Shown: positions 1 through 8,879, counted from the stretch's first letter. The stretch is DNA of 64,000 nt from Roseateles noduli (GCA_002205125.1 NIOE01000006.1:310001-374000); one strand, 5' to 3'. Numbers and translations: made by a program. The notes: generated from the sequence alone by a model not told the origin.

Positions 1-915
1 CGGCAGGTTGCTGACGTCGAGGATCTTCGAGCGGATCTCGGGCATTCGCAGCGCCTCGTTGATCACCGTGTTGATCAGGCGCAGCCGGTCTTCGGGCACG
101 CCGCGCGGCGCGAAGAGTCCGAAGGTGGAGACCAGGTTCGCATCGGGGAACCCGAGCTCCGCCAAGGTCGGCACATCGGGCAGCACTGGCAGCCGCACCG
201 GCGAGCCGATCGCCAGCGCCTTGAGCTTGCCCTGTCGCACGAACTGCAGCTGCTGCGAGGCGACGTTTGAAGACAGCAGCTCGAACTGCCCGCCGATCGC
301 GTCGGTCAGTTGCTGGCCGCCGCCCTTGTAGGGCACGTGGATGATGTCGACGCGGGCCGCGGCGCGCACCTGCGCAAGCACCATGTGGCCGACTGTCGCG
401 TTGCCTGACGTCGCCCAGCGCAGCTGGCCCGGCGCGCGCCGCGCGGCGGCGATCATCGCGCCGAAGTCCTTCGGCTTGAACGATGGGTGCGCGAGCACGA
501 GGACCGGCGTGTCCATGATGCTGACGACCGGCGCCACGTCGGGCGTCGGCACGGTGCTCGCGATCGGCACGAACACCAGCGGCGAGATGGCGCAGTACGC
601 CAGCGTGTGGCCGTCCGGCGCCGCGCGCGCGAGCGACTCCAGCGCGGTCAGTCCGCCGGCGCCGGCGCGGTTCTCGACGATCACCGGCACCTTCAGCCGG
701 GTGCTCATGTGCTGTCCGAGCGCACGTGCGGTCTCGTCGCTGACACCGCCGGGCGGGTAGGCGACGAGCAGATGGATGGGGCGCGTCGGCCAGACGTCTC
801 CCGCCACGGTCGACTGGCCGTGGGCCGCGGCACTCATGCCCAGTGCCGTCGCCATCGGCACGAGGCGCGGTACGCCGCCTCCGACGGCGGCTTGCAGCAG
901 ATCGCGCCTACGCAT
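1..915 (-). CDS. Bug-family tripartite tricarboxylate transporter receptor (3' end cut by window)
   Basis: Periplasmic solute-binding receptor of the Bug/TctC family, which captures carboxylates for TTT transporters or for sensing. The start MRRRDLLQAA leads into an export signal. It is followed by the family pattern RPIHLLVAYPPGG near residue 45 and ENRAGAGG near residue 80, with a late VPTLAEL segment. 305 codons are visible and the frame is still open at base 1; a complete member has about 320. The start overlaps the last eight bases of the upstream LysR gene (ATGCGTAG), so the two are probably translationally coupled. The ligand cannot be told from the sequence. Many Bug receptors have no dedicated transporter nearby. 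Confidence 0.93.
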   Translation of the reverse strand, partial: MRRRDLLQAAVGGGVPRLVPMATALGMSAAAHGQSTVAGDVWPTRPIHLLVAYPPGGVSDETARALGQHMSTRLKVPVIVENRAGAGGLTALESLARAAPDGHTLAYCAISPLVFVPIASTVPTPDVAPVVSIMDTPVLVLAHPSFKPKDFGAMIAAARRAPGQLRWATSGNATVGHMVLAQVRAAARVDIIHVPYKGGGQQLTDAIGGQFELLSSNVASQQLQFVRQGKLKALAIGSPVRLPVLPDVPTLAELGFPDANLVSTFGLFAPRGVPEDRLRLINTVINEALRMPEIRSKILDVSNLP

Positions 916-1828
916 CGCGGTGCTCCATCGCGATGCGCCGCGCCAGCGCCAGGAAGGTCGCCGTCGGCCCTTCCTGATCGTGCGAGCGGTAGGCGATCGT
1001 CAACGGCGCCTCCAGCCGCGCGTGCTTCTCCAGCGGCCGGAACACGATCGAATGCGCATGCACCCCGCGCATCGACGCCGGCACCACGGTGATGCCCGCG
1101 CCGGCCGCCACCAGGTTCAGGTTCATCATCATCCGGTCGACCTCGACGAAGCTGCGCGGCTTCACGCCGCCGCGCTCGCACAGCGCCAGCAGGTTGGCGT
1201 AGAGGCCCGGCGCGCCGGGGCGGCGCACGAGGATCAGGTCCTCGTCCTCCAGCTCCGCCAGCGGCACCGGCGTCGACCCGGCGCGCGGCACCTTCGCCAG
1301 CCGGTGGTCCAGCGGCAGCGCCAGCAGCGCGGGCTCGGTCAGCAGCGTCTCGAAGCTCACCCCCTCTGGCTGCGCGACCGGCACGCGCAGGAAGGCGCAG
1401 TGCAGCCGCGACTTCACGATCGCCTCGATCAAGCCCGCGGCGTGGTTCTCGGTCATCGTCAGCGCGATGCCCGGATGCTCGCCGCGGCATTCGCGCAACA
1501 CCGCCGGCGTGAACGCATGCGCCGCCGCCGAGCTGGTGAACCCGATCGCCAGCAACCCGTGCTGCCCGCCGGCCAGGCGGTCCATGCGGTCGCGCATGTC
1601 GTTGTAATCGCGCAGCAGTCGTCGCGCCTCGTCCAGGAACTGGCGGCCGCCGTCCGTCAGGCTCACGCCCTTCGGATGGCGGTGCAGCAGGGCGATGCCC
1701 AGCTCCTGCTCCAGCGTCTTGATCTGCTGGCTCAACGGCGGCTGCTGCATCCCGAGCAGCGCCGCGGCGCGCGTCATGTGGCCGGTCTCCGCGACCGTCA
1801 CGAAATAGCGCAGATGTCGGAGGTCCAT
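908..1828 (-). CDS. LysR-family transcriptional regulator
   Basis: 306-residue LysR-type DNA-binding regulator. The N-terminal winged helix (residues 1-60) starts MDLRHLRYFVTVAETG and contains the recognition region AALLGMQQPPLSQQIKTLE. The remainder is a periplasmic-binding-like effector domain containing GFTSSAAAHAF. It is the first gene of a leftward pair with the Bug receptor, whose start lies inside its stop region. It is divergent from the porin at 2085, and the 256-base gap is its likely binding region. By analogy with BenM/CatM-type regulators the effector may be an aromatic or organic acid. That is inference only. Confidence 0.93.
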   Translation of the reverse strand: MDLRHLRYFVTVAETGHMTRAAALLGMQQPPLSQQIKTLEQELGIALLHRHPKGVSLTDGGRQFLDEARRLLRDYNDMRDRMDRLAGGQHGLLAIGFTSSAAAHAFTPAVLRECRGEHPGIALTMTENHAAGLIEAIVKSRLHCAFLRVPVAQPEGVSFETLLTEPALLALPLDHRLAKVPRAGSTPVPLAELEDEDLILVRRPGAPGLYANLLALCERGGVKPRSFVEVDRMMMNLNLVAAGAGITVVPASMRGVHAHSIVFRPLEKHARLEAPLTIAYRSHDQEGPTATFLALARRIAMEHRDA

Positions 1829-2084
1829 GTCTGCGTTGTCTCCTGGTCCTCGGGCTCGCCGCAGCTTTCCTCTGCGGAAGCTACGTACGTCCCATATTCA
1901 AAACGTCTCGGACTCTGCGGATCAGTGTATTTGACGCTATGGAGGGCGGTCACTAAGGTCCGGCCCGGATACCGAAGAAAGCGATCCAAGAACCGTCCAA
2001 GAACGGTCCCACTGCGGTCGGGTGAGCAGTACGACGAGCGGTCCCGAACGAGGACACGACGACAACCAGACGGAGACGACGTTG
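1829..2084. promoter_or_regulatory. Divergent promoter region, LysR/porin
   Basis: 256-base gap between the start of the LysR gene and the start of the porin gene. It is less GC-rich than the flanking genes and contains a TACGTACGT palindrome near 1884 and a short direct repeat (CCAAGAAC) near 1987 and 1998. A porin ribosome-binding site (GGAGA, 2072-2076) lies at its right end. LysR proteins normally bind such divergent gaps, but I cannot assign a precise T-N11-A box or a transcription start. Confidence 0.45.
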
Positions 2085-3188
2085 ATGAACACGAAACGAC
2101 ATTCGAGGAACGCGGGGAATGCGCGCAAGGCCCTGGTCCTGGCCGCCGCCGCGGTGGGAGCAGCCGGCGGCGCGCAGGCGCAGAGCGGCAGCAGCGTGCA
2201 GGTGTTCGGCCTGCTCGACATCGGCGTGCAGGCGCTGAAGTCCAGCGGCACCGACACGCGCTACCTGGTCAACAGCGACGGCAACACGTCCAGCCGCTTC
2301 GGCGTGCGCGGCACCGAGGACCTGGGCGGCGGGCTCAAGGTCGGCTTCTGGCTGGAGTCGGCGGTGGCCGTCGACGACGGCACCAGCGGCGCGACCAGCA
2401 CCAACAACAAGGACTCGGTGAGCGGCGGCCTGACCTGGGGCCGGCGCGCGACGGTGCAGATCTCCTCGGCCGACTGGGGCGAGTTGCGCCTGGGGCGCGA
2501 CTACGTGCCGTCCTTCGGCAACCTGACCACGTCCATGCATCCGTTCGGGACCAACGGCGTCGGCAGCTCCGGCCTGCTGTTCTACCCGGTGCCCGCCGGC
2601 GGCACGACGGCGCGCACCGGCGTGCGGGCGTCCAACTCGATCGGCTACTTCACGCCGTCGGGCATCAACGGCTTCTACGGCCACGCGATGCTGGCCCTGG
2701 GCGAGCAGGGCGCGGGACCCACGCGCAAGGACGGCCAGTTGACCGGCGTGCGCATCGGCTGGCGCAACGAGGTCTTCAACACCTCGGCGGCGATCTCCAA
2801 GACGCGCTACGCGACCGGCGACTACACGCAGAGCAACGTGGGCGTGGCCTACACCTGGGGCCCGGCCAAGCTGATGGCGCTGTGGGGCCGCAACGAGATC
2901 GGCATCAGCAGCACCACGACCACCATGCTGGGCACGCAGTGGCAGGTCTGGCCGCAGGGCGAGGTCCGCTTCGCCTACACCTGGCTGAAGGCCAAGAACG
3001 TCGCCAGCGACGCCAACCAGATCGCGATCGGCTACGTGCACGACCTGTCCAAGCGGACGGCGCTGTACACCAACCTGTCCAAGATCGACAACAAGGGCCG
3101 CGGCGTGCGCTTCAACGTCGGCCTGGCGACGACCCAGCCCGGCGGCGACAGCGGCGGCTTCGAGGCCGGCGTGCGCCACAACTTCTGA
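2085..3188 (+). CDS. Gram-negative porin (Omp32/Porin_4 type)
   Basis: Outer-membrane general diffusion porin of 367 residues. I chose the ATG at 2085 over an upstream in-frame ATG at 2022 because GGAGA sits about nine bases before it and the protein then starts with a proper signal peptide ending GGAQAQ. The mature protein opens with SSVQVFGLLDIGVQ and continues SRFGVRGTEDLGGGLKVGFWLE, the hallmark of betaproteobacterial porins. It ends in phenylalanine (HNF), the C-terminal signature recognised by the BAM complex. It is divergent from the LysR gene and 81 bases upstream of the SGNH hydrolase gene. Confidence 0.95.
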   Translation: MNTKRHSRNAGNARKALVLAAAAVGAAGGAQAQSGSSVQVFGLLDIGVQALKSSGTDTRYLVNSDGNTSSRFGVRGTEDLGGGLKVGFWLESAVAVDDGTSGATSTNNKDSVSGGLTWGRRATVQISSADWGELRLGRDYVPSFGNLTTSMHPFGTNGVGSSGLLFYPVPAGGTTARTGVRASNSIGYFTPSGINGFYGHAMLALGEQGAGPTRKDGQLTGVRIGWRNEVFNTSAAISKTRYATGDYTQSNVGVAYTWGPAKLMALWGRNEIGISSTTTTMLGTQWQVWPQGEVRFAYTWLKAKNVASDANQIAIGYVHDLSKRTALYTNLSKIDNKGRGVRFNVGLATTQPGGDSGGFEAGVRHNF

Positions 3189-3269
3189 TCCTTGCCTGAT
3201 CCCTGTCCGACCCCGGTCGGACAGTCGCCTCACCTCGGCTTCAACCAGCAGCAACGAAGGAGCACGACC

Positions 3270-4574
3270 ATGTCGACCACCATGCTCTCCCCACCCCTGA
3301 GCCGGACCCGCGCGGTCGTGCTCGCCTTCACCGCCCTGGCGGGCCTCGCGGCGCTCGCGCCGACGGGCGCCCACGCCGAAGCGACGAAGATCCTCTTCGT
3401 CGGCAACAGCTACACCTTCGGACGCGTCGATCCGGTGATGAGCTACAACGCCGCCAACGTCCACGACCTGACGGCGGCGATGTACGCCAGCAACCCGAGC
3501 GGCGCCAACAGCTTCGAGCCCCATCCGTGGGGCGGCATCGCCGGCATCTTCAAGCAGTTCACCGTGCAGGTCGGACTGGACTACGACGTCTCGATCTCGG
3601 CGCGCAACGCGGCCTCGCTGCGCGGGCAGTTCCTCAACACCAACAACGCCGGCTGGGACCTGCGCGGCAACATCGGCTCGCAGGCCTGGGACAAGGTCGT
3701 GCTGCAGGAGCAGAGCGACGAACCGCTGACCAAGCAGCCGGGCCTGGCCTCCAATCCGGCCTACTTCAACACCTACACCAACCTGATCGAGAACTGGATC
3801 CATCAGGGCAACGCGCTGAGCTACCGCGAGCGCGACCTGATCGGCGGCACGAACGCGAAATGCGCGGAGATCACCGGCGCGTCGACAGGCACCTGCTCGC
3901 TGCTGCGCAACGTGCCGGCGAACGCCAATGCCAACGCAAATGCCGACGTCTATCTCTATCAGACCTGGGCGCGGCCCAACCTGGTCAACGCGCCCAGCAC
4001 GACGGTCACCGACGAGAACACCGGCGCGGTGACGCCGACGGGGCAACCCGCGCCCTCGTTCTACCCGTCGCTGCAGGCGATGACGGACGACCTGAAGCAG
4101 GCCTACACCGCCGCGGCGCTGATGGCGGGCGCGGACGGCTCGGGCGGCATCACGGGCATCGCGCCGGTGGGCGAGGCCTTCATGCGCGCGATCGCCGCGG
4201 GCGTCGCGACGCCCGACATGTACGCGTCGACGGCGGCCACGGACGGGCTGCTCGACCTGTGGTTCGACGACGGCACCCATGCGAGCAAGTACGGCTCCTA
4301 TCTGAGCGCGCTGACGCTGTTCGGCACCATCACCGGCCTGGATCCGGCGGTGCTGGGCTTGAACGAGATCGCCGCGCGCGACCTCGGCATCAGCGCGGCA
4401 CAGGCGCTGCTGCTGCAGCGCGTGGCGAGCGACCAGCTCGGTTTCGCTGCGGCGGTGCCGGAGCCAGAATCTCTCGCACTGGCAGGCCTGGGGCTGGGCC
4501 TGTTGTGGATGATGCGTCGCGGTCGCCAGGAGCGGCTGTCGGCAGGGGGCGCGATGCCCGCAGTGCCCGCGTGA
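3270..4574 (+). CDS. PEP-CTERM-anchored SGNH/DUF4886-like hydrolase
   Basis: 434-residue exported protein. The start at 3270 follows AAGGAG at 3256-3261 and gives a signal peptide ending near GAHAEA. Soon after comes ILFVGNSYTFG, the block I Gly-Asn-Ser of SGNH hydrolases (Ser47). The late DGTH (Asp334, His337) matches the DxxH of block V, so an esterase-like active site is plausible. The C terminus has VPEPESLALAGLGLG, a hydrophobic stretch and Arg-rich end: a PEP-CTERM sorting tag, processed by exosortase in strains that make exopolysaccharide. A short Asn-Ala repeat sits near residue 220. The substrate is unknown. It lies between the porin and a lipoprotein hydrolase on the same strand. 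Confidence 0.82.
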   Translation: MSTTMLSPPLSRTRAVVLAFTALAGLAALAPTGAHAEATKILFVGNSYTFGRVDPVMSYNAANVHDLTAAMYASNPSGANSFEPHPWGGIAGIFKQFTVQVGLDYDVSISARNAASLRGQFLNTNNAGWDLRGNIGSQAWDKVVLQEQSDEPLTKQPGLASNPAYFNTYTNLIENWIHQGNALSYRERDLIGGTNAKCAEITGASTGTCSLLRNVPANANANANADVYLYQTWARPNLVNAPSTTVTDENTGAVTPTGQPAPSFYPSLQAMTDDLKQAYTAAALMAGADGSGGITGIAPVGEAFMRAIAAGVATPDMYASTAATDGLLDLWFDDGTHASKYGSYLSALTLFGTITGLDPAVLGLNEIAARDLGISAAQALLLQRVASDQLGFAAAVPEPESLALAGLGLGLLWMMRRGRQERLSAGGAMPAVPA

Positions 4575-4618
4575 CCGCCACCGCGGTCCGGGCGTGATTC
4601 CTGAAGGGAGATGAAGGG

Positions 4619-6040
4619 ATGAGGATGCTGATGACACAAGGGGCCGGCAGCGGTGCGTGGAAACCGGCTGCGCGTACGGCGACGATGGCGGCCACGGCCG
4701 CATTGGCGCTGGGCGTTCTTGGCCTGACGGCCTGCGCGCCCGTCGCCGTGGCGAAGAAGCCGCAAGGTCCCGTCTTCGACATGGTGCGGGAAACCGCGCC
4801 AGCCCCGACGGCCTGTCCGTCGGGCGTCGGCGACGGCGCGAGCTGCCTGTCGGGCACGGACAGCGCCGGTGCGATCTACATGATCGTGATGCCCAGGCAG
4901 TGGAACGGCGACCTGGTCGTGCACGCGCACGGCGGGCCCTTCCTCGGCGCGCCCACGATCAAGCGCGTGACGGAGGACGTCGAGCGCTGGACCATCATGC
5001 CGCGCCTGGGCTATGCGTTCGCGTCGTCGAGCTACCGCCAGGGCGGCGTCGCGGTGAGCGCCGCTGCCGAGGACAACGAGCGTCTGCGGCGCCTGTTCAT
5101 CGACAAGGTCGCCAAGCCCAAGCATGTGTACCTGCATGGCCAGTCGTGGGGAGCGAGCGTGGCAGCGAAAGGTGCTGAGCTCTTCGCCGACGGCAAGCCC
5201 TACGACGCGGTGCTGCTGACCTCGGGCGTGCTGGGCGGCGGGACGCGGAGCTACGACTTCCGGCTGGACCTGCGCGTCGTCTACCAGTACCTGTGCCACA
5301 ACCATCCGCTGCCGAGCGAGCCGCAGTACCCGCTCAACATCGGGCTGCCGGCGGACTCGCCGATGAAACAGGCGGACCTGGCCAAACGTGTCGACGACTG
5401 CCTGGGCCTGAACAAGCCGGCGGCGGAGCGCTCGGCGGAGCAGACGGCGAAGATCAAGACCATCGTCGACGTGATCCACATCCCGGAGCGCAGCATCCAG
5501 TCGCATCTGAACTGGGCGACCTGGCACTTCCAGGACATCGCGCAGAAGCGCACCGGCGGCGCGAGCCCGTTCGGCAATGTCGGCGCAGTGTATGCGGGTT
5601 CCAGCGACGACGCGGCGCTGAACGCCGGCGTGCTGCGCTACAAGGCCGACGCCAAGGCCGTGGCGACCTTGTCCGCCGATGCCGACCTGGGCGGGAAGAT
5701 CCCGGTGCCGGTGCTGACGGTGCACGCGATCCACGACCCGACCGCGATGGTCGAGCTGCAGGAAAGCTTCGGCCGCACGATGGCCGCGGCGGGACGCGGC
5801 GACGCGCTGGTGCAGACCTTCACCGGCGACAGGGACCACAGCTACCTCAGCGACCCGACCTACGCGGCGCTGATGGACGCGCTGACGACCTGGGCGACGC
5901 AAGGGAAGAAGCCCACGCCCGAGTCCATCGCCGCCGGCTGCGAGAAGGCGAAGGAGAAGCTGGGCCAGACCTGCCGCTTCGAGCCGAAGTACCAGGTGAA
6001 GGCGGTCGAGACGCGGGTGCCGAAGCGCGATCGGCCTTGA
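4619..6040 (+). CDS. Lipoprotein alpha/beta hydrolase
   Basis: 473-residue secreted alpha/beta-hydrolase-fold protein. The signal peptide ends in a lipobox LTAC (Cys39), so it should be lipid-anchored. The nucleophile elbow is HGQSWGAS (Ser176), preceded by an oxyanion-type HAHGGPF stretch. TVHAIHDP and GDRDHSYL near the C terminus supply candidate acid and histidine residues. AAGGGAG (4604-4610) precedes the ATG; a second ATG at 4625 is possible. It starts 44 bases after the PEP-CTERM hydrolase gene, so co-transcription is likely. The family includes esterases and peptidases; no substrate can be assigned. Confidence 0.82.
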   Translation: MRMLMTQGAGSGAWKPAARTATMAATAALALGVLGLTACAPVAVAKKPQGPVFDMVRETAPAPTACPSGVGDGASCLSGTDSAGAIYMIVMPRQWNGDLVVHAHGGPFLGAPTIKRVTEDVERWTIMPRLGYAFASSSYRQGGVAVSAAAEDNERLRRLFIDKVAKPKHVYLHGQSWGASVAAKGAELFADGKPYDAVLLTSGVLGGGTRSYDFRLDLRVVYQYLCHNHPLPSEPQYPLNIGLPADSPMKQADLAKRVDDCLGLNKPAAERSAEQTAKIKTIVDVIHIPERSIQSHLNWATWHFQDIAQKRTGGASPFGNVGAVYAGSSDDAALNAGVLRYKADAKAVATLSADADLGGKIPVPVLTVHAIHDPTAMVELQESFGRTMAAAGRGDALVQTFTGDRDHSYLSDPTYAALMDALTTWATQGKKPTPESIAAGCEKAKEKLGQTCRFEPKYQVKAVETRVPKRDRP

Positions 6041-6100
6041 TCGACCGTATCGCACGTGGTCCGCAGGATGGAGGCGCCGGGAGGATGCCTCCATCGCTGT

Positions 6101-6492
6101 TCACCTGACTCCTTGAGCGTGGCTCGTTTGATGCAGCGCAAGGAAGACTTGCGCGAGGTCGTTCTCGTCGAGGACTCCCTGCGCGACTTCGACCATCACA
6201 TCTTCCAGTTCATCGCTTCGCCGCAACTCGATGCCGTTGTCCTTGAGGTACGTGAGAGCGCTCACAAGCGCCGTCCGTTTGTTGCCATCGTTGAAGGCAT
6301 GGCCTCGAGCAATGGCGACGGCATACATGGCGGCAATCTCTCGAATACGTCCCCCATGCCCGTGAACTGAATGTGGAAGTCCACGCGTGACAGGGCACCT
6401 TCCAGCGTTCCAGGACCGCGCCATCCGGGCAGTCCCCCTTCATCCAGGAGGATGGCGTCGTGAAACTTCACGACATCAATGTCGCGCAGCAT
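6101..6492 (-). pseudogene. doc: Doc-type (Fic-fold) toxin with a 2-base frameshift
   Basis: Death-on-curing toxin; active Doc phosphorylates EF-Tu. Reading from the ATG at 6492 gives MLRDIDVVKFHDA...GGLPG and runs in frame to DVFE, then drifts. The frame two bases further on gives IAAMYAVAIARGHAFNDGNKRTAL, with the complete Fic/Doc motif HAFNDGNKR. Removing one GA from GAGAGATT (plus-strand TCTCTC, 6337-6342) joins the two into a 129-residue protein of normal family length. As written it would be truncated and inactive. Sequencing error, recent decay, or slippage at the dinucleotide run are all possible. The antitoxin gene lies three bases upstream. Confidence 0.85.
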
Positions 6493-6495
6493 TGC

Positions 6496-6693
6496 TCAAC
6501 GCTTCGCCAAAGCACGCAGCACGTCGCGATGCGTGGCCATGATCTCCTTGGCTGCAGCCATCAACGCCGGGCTGGGCTGGTCGGGCGGCAGATTCTCCTC
6601 CCCAGGGCGCGGGAGCATTTTGGGTGGATAGGTCTTGGTCCGCTCAACGTAGGGAATGCCGTACTTCTCATGCAATTCGCGTGGTGATTTCAT
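6496..6693 (-). CDS. Putative antitoxin of the Doc module
   Basis: 65-residue protein starting MKSPRELHEKYGIPYV and ending DVLRALAKR. The ATG at 6693 is preceded by GGAG seven bases upstream, and the stop lies three bases before the toxin start, the usual antitoxin-first arrangement. The middle is Pro-rich (LPRPGEENLPPDQPSP), followed by a charged helix, consistent with a disordered toxin-neutralising tail. I do not recognise a Phd/YefM DNA-binding domain, so the family is unassigned and the role rests on position. An intact antitoxin beside a broken toxin fits decay of the module. Confidence 0.65.
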   Translation of the reverse strand: MKSPRELHEKYGIPYVERTKTYPPKMLPRPGEENLPPDQPSPALMAAAKEIMATHRDVLRALAKR

Positions 6694-6853
6694 GATCGAC
6701 TCCAGTGACCGGCAGCGTATTCGGCCGATGGCGTCTGTCGCAATCACCTCGAAGCAGGGTTCGCATCCCCCATTGGTGTCCCCCCTTTTTGGGAGAGGTC
6801 TGCCGCGACGTTCAGGCGAAGAATCCGTCGATCCCCATCGACAGGAGCCCGCC

Positions 6854-8863
6854 ATGTTCACCGACCTGATCCGCACCGGCCGCGAGGACGCGCCGCAGGG
6901 CAGCCGCCGCGATTTCATGGAGGCGGCCGCCGCGCTCGGGATCAGCGTGATGGCGGGACCGGTGCTGGCGCAGTCGGGGAAGGGCGGCGCGCCCGACCTG
7001 ATCCTGCGCAACGGTCGCATCACGACGATGGACCCGGCGAAGCCCGAGGCCACCGCGATCGCGCTGCGCGATGGCGTCGTGATGGCCGTCGGGACGGACG
7101 CAGAGATCGCGAAGCTCGCCGGTGCGAAGACCCGCGTCGTCGACGTCGAGAAGCGCCGCGTGATCCCGGGGCTCACCGACTCCCACATGCACATCATCCG
7201 CGGCGGGCTCAACTTCAACATGGAGCTGCGCTGGGACGGCGTGCGCTCGCTGGGCGCGGCGCTGCAGATGCTCAAGGAGCAGGCCGCGCGCACGCCGGCG
7301 CCGCAGTGGGTGCGGGTGGTCGGCGGCTGGAACGAATTCCAGTTCGACGAGAAGCGCATGCCGACGCTCGCCGAGCTCAACGCCGCCGCGCCGGACACGC
7401 CGGTGTTCGTGCTCAACCTCTACAACCAGGCCTTCCTGAACCGTGCCGCGCTGCGCGCGGTCGGCTATACGAAGGACACGCCGCAACCCGCCGGCGCCAT
7501 CATCGAGCGCGACGCGCGCGGCGAGCCCACCGGGCTGCTGCTGGCGGAGCCCAACGCCTTCATCCTCTACAACACGCTGAACCTTGGCCCCAAGCTCGAT
7601 CCCGAGCAGCAGCTCAACTCCACGCTGCACTTCATGCGCGAGGAGAACCGGCTCGGCGTGACCTCGGTCGGCGACGCAGGCGGCGGCTTCCAGAACTACC
7701 CCGACGACTACGCGATCATCGACAAGCTGGCCAAGGAGAACCGCCTCACGGTGCGCATCGCCTACAACCTGTTCCCGCAGAAGGCGAAGCAGGAACTGGC
7801 GGACTTCCAGCGCTGGGCGAAGATGGGCAAGCCCGGCGACGGCAGCGACTTCTACAAGCTCAACGGCGCCGGCGAGATGCTGGCCTTCAGCGCGGCGGAC
7901 TTCGAGGACTTCCTCCAGCCGCGCCCGGAAATGCCGGCGGCGATGGAGGACGACCTCGAGGGCGTGGTGCGTTTCCTCGCCGGCAACGGCTGGCCGTGGC
8001 GCATGCATGCGACCTACAACGAGACGGTGTCGCGCAGCCTGGACGTGTTCGAGAAGGTTCATCGCGACCATCCGATCGACAAGCTCGGCTGGTTCTTCGA
8101 CCACTGCGAGACGGTGACCCCGCAGAACCTCGAACGCATCAAGCGGCTGGGCGGCGGCATCGCGGTGCAGAACCGGATGTCGATGCAAGGGGAGTACTTC
8201 ATCCGCCGCTACGGGCTGAAGGCGACCGCCGAGACGCCGCCGGTCAAGCGCATGCTGGAGATGGGCATCCCCGTCTCGCTGGGCACGGACGCGACGCGCG
8301 TCAACAGCTACAACCCGTGGCAGGCGCTGTACTGGCTGGTGTCGGGGCGCACCATCGGCGGCACGCTGCTTTATCCGGAGGAGCGGCGGCTGGACCGCGT
8401 CGCCGCGCTGCGCCTGATGACCGCCGACGGCGCCTGGTTCTCGCGCGAGACGGGGAAGAAGGGCGTGCTGAAGCCGGGCGCGTTCGGCGACCTGGCGGTG
8501 CTGGACCGCGACTTCCTGACCGTGTCCGAGGACCAGATCCAGGACATCACGTCGGTGCTGACCGTGGTGGCCGGCAAGCCGGTGCACGGCAGCGGCGCGT
8601 ATGCGTCGCTCGCGCCGGCGTTGCCGCCGGCGATGCCGGACTGGTCGCCGGTGAAGACCTACGGCGGCTACCAGGCGCGCAAGTCGGCGGTGGCCTCATC
8701 GCTGAGCGATGCCGAGCGCCGCTACCAGTACGCCGCGCAGTGCGCCTGCGCGAGCGGCTGCGGCGTCCATGGTCACGATCACACGGCGGTCGCCGGCGCG
8801 GCGCGCGATGCGACGGCGGCGCAGGCGTTCTGGGGGGCGTTGGGGTGCAGCTGCTACGTGTGA
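6854..8863 (+). CDS. Exported YtcJ-like amidohydrolase
   Basis: 669-residue metal-dependent hydrolase of the Amidohydro_3/YtcJ group. The ATG at 6854 follows GGAG at 6844-6847. Residues 17-40 hold SRRDFMEAAAALG and a hydrophobic run ending LAQ, a twin-arginine-like signal, so a folded metalloenzyme may be exported by Tat. The catalytic domain shows DLILRNGRITTMDP, then GLTDSHMHII as the metal-binding His-x-His, and later LGTDATRVNSYNPW. The C-terminal 50 residues are rich in Cys and His (CACASGCGVHGHDH, then CSCYV). The substrate is unknown. It is convergent with another amidohydrolase 16 bases downstream. Confidence 0.85.
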   Translation: MFTDLIRTGREDAPQGSRRDFMEAAAALGISVMAGPVLAQSGKGGAPDLILRNGRITTMDPAKPEATAIALRDGVVMAVGTDAEIAKLAGAKTRVVDVEKRRVIPGLTDSHMHIIRGGLNFNMELRWDGVRSLGAALQMLKEQAARTPAPQWVRVVGGWNEFQFDEKRMPTLAELNAAAPDTPVFVLNLYNQAFLNRAALRAVGYTKDTPQPAGAIIERDARGEPTGLLLAEPNAFILYNTLNLGPKLDPEQQLNSTLHFMREENRLGVTSVGDAGGGFQNYPDDYAIIDKLAKENRLTVRIAYNLFPQKAKQELADFQRWAKMGKPGDGSDFYKLNGAGEMLAFSAADFEDFLQPRPEMPAAMEDDLEGVVRFLAGNGWPWRMHATYNETVSRSLDVFEKVHRDHPIDKLGWFFDHCETVTPQNLERIKRLGGGIAVQNRMSMQGEYFIRRYGLKATAETPPVKRMLEMGIPVSLGTDATRVNSYNPWQALYWLVSGRTIGGTLLYPEERRLDRVAALRLMTADGAWFSRETGKKGVLKPGAFGDLAVLDRDFLTVSEDQIQDITSVLTVVAGKPVHGSGAYASLAPALPPAMPDWSPVKTYGGYQARKSAVASSLSDAERRYQYAAQCACASGCGVHGHDHTAVAGAARDATAAQAFWGALGCSCYV

Positions 8864-8879
8864 GACCGATCAGGCTCGA

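Noticed and set aside
776-3199. 807-codon plus-strand frame
   Set aside because: It runs across the LysR gene, the divergent promoter and the porin in another frame, and has no recognisable domain.
1953-4703. 916-codon open frame on the minus strand over porin and SGNH genes
   Set aside because: Low-complexity Arg/Ala/Gln/His composition; plus-strand genes have signals, motifs and ribosome-binding sites.
6496-7416. 306-codon minus-strand frame including the antitoxin
   Set aside because: Upstream of 6693 it is antisense to the amidohydrolase; the ATG at 6693 has a good ribosome-binding site.
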